Shown here: positions 40,924 through 41,071 of the stretch, one piece after another
How positions within the stretch are numbered: position 1 is the stretch's first letter
Layout of the letters: the number at the start of each line of letters is the position of its first letter
Source of the DNA: Bacillota bacterium
GTDB lineage: Bacteria > Bacillota > Clostridia > Acetivibrionales > DSM-1351
Assembly (NCBI GenBank): GCA_023392075.1
Contig: JAEVZU010000164.1
Coordinates: forward strand, 1 to 41,071
Direction of reading: 5' to 3'
Length of the DNA: 41,071 nt
Translations under genes and position numbers: made by a program
Notes under the pieces: generated by a model
What the model saw: only the letters and a program-made list of their open reading frames with translations
What the model was told of the DNA's origin: nothing
The model's database searches: none

Positions 40924-41071
40924 ATATCGCCGCCACATCCGGCGACACAAATAGTAATGAAACAAGCGTATGCCTGCCGCTTGATTACTCAAATGCGCAA
41001 ATAAGCCCTTGGGCTTATTTGTTATGCGAAGCGTACGATGTATGCACGAAATGTAAACTTCGCATTTTTCA
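40924..41071 (+). terminator. Hairpin cluster at the window end
   Basis: TCGCCG/CGGCGA, GTAAT…CAAGCG/CGCTTGATTAC, and the perfect CAAATAAGCCC-TT-GGGCTTATTTG (40998-41021) follow one another. Then comes ATGCGAAG (41024-41031) with CTTCGCAT (41058-41065) and a TTTTC tail that looks like a terminator. The string ATGCGCAAA…TTTGTTAT also occurs around P3' at 17573-17607. No gene is seen. Confidence 0.55.

Overview
The window is a low-GC, clostridial-type Firmicute chromosome segment. The signs are AT-rich intergenic DNA, strong GGAGG ribosome binding sites, frequent TTG/GTG starts, OmpR-type two-component pairs with 1-4 bp overlaps, a clostridial ATP-dependent phosphofructokinase, YtrA-type GntR/ABC operons and an ECF module. 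A relative of the Ruminiclostridium/Clostridium cellulolyticum group is my guess, but the sequence does not prove it. No rRNA, tRNA, CRISPR array, complete IS element or phage gene was seen.

Region 1 (1-23.2 kb) is a dense signalling and envelope-stress area. It has an exported transglutaminase-like protein, then four response regulator/histidine kinase pairs. Three of these (2858-4950, 6205-8297, 13906-16004) are each followed by a gene for an exported protein of unknown function (lipoprotein 5048, exported proteins 8405 and 16049). Between the second and third modules lie an ABC half-exporter with a structured leader that may encode a short peptide, and a HelD-type RNA polymerase recycling ATPase. 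After the third module come a 1.1 kb region without a clear gene but full of hairpins, a Mef-like MFS efflux pump, a SIMPL-domain protein, and a PAP2 phosphatase/VanRS-like operon next to an L,D-transpeptidase.

Two regulatory layers stand out here. First, tandem TTTACAACT-like repeats with an 11-bp period lie exactly 29 nt upstream of a TATAAT box at three promoters, with a variant at a fourth. This suggests a shared, cross-wired PhoP/PhoB-like regulon. Second, a family of long structured leaders (P1-P2-P3-P4) precedes the second two-component operon and the MFS pump. In both, the segment ATTAACCTCC can pair with the gene's own GGAGGTTAAT ribosome binding site. A divergent copy at 17.4-17.6 kb keeps the P2 stem through compensatory base changes. 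This leader family is my best candidate for an undescribed system.

Region 2 (23.2-31.1 kb) is mostly housekeeping: L,D-transpeptidase, phosphatidylserine decarboxylase, phosphofructokinase, a minus-strand set (zinc-dependent phospholipase C-like protein, WYL regulator, DUF1579-like protein), and a GntR-ABC-permease operon.

Region 3 (31.2-41 kb) has a second, convergent GntR-ABC-permease operon, a VOC protein, a PdxA-family dehydrogenase, an AIM24-family protein, a fused two-domain ECF ATPase with EcfT but no S component in view, and AzlC. Several long inverted repeats belonging to at least two dispersed families punctuate its intergenic spaces. The window ends inside a hairpin-rich stretch that begins with a copy of the P1 hairpin.
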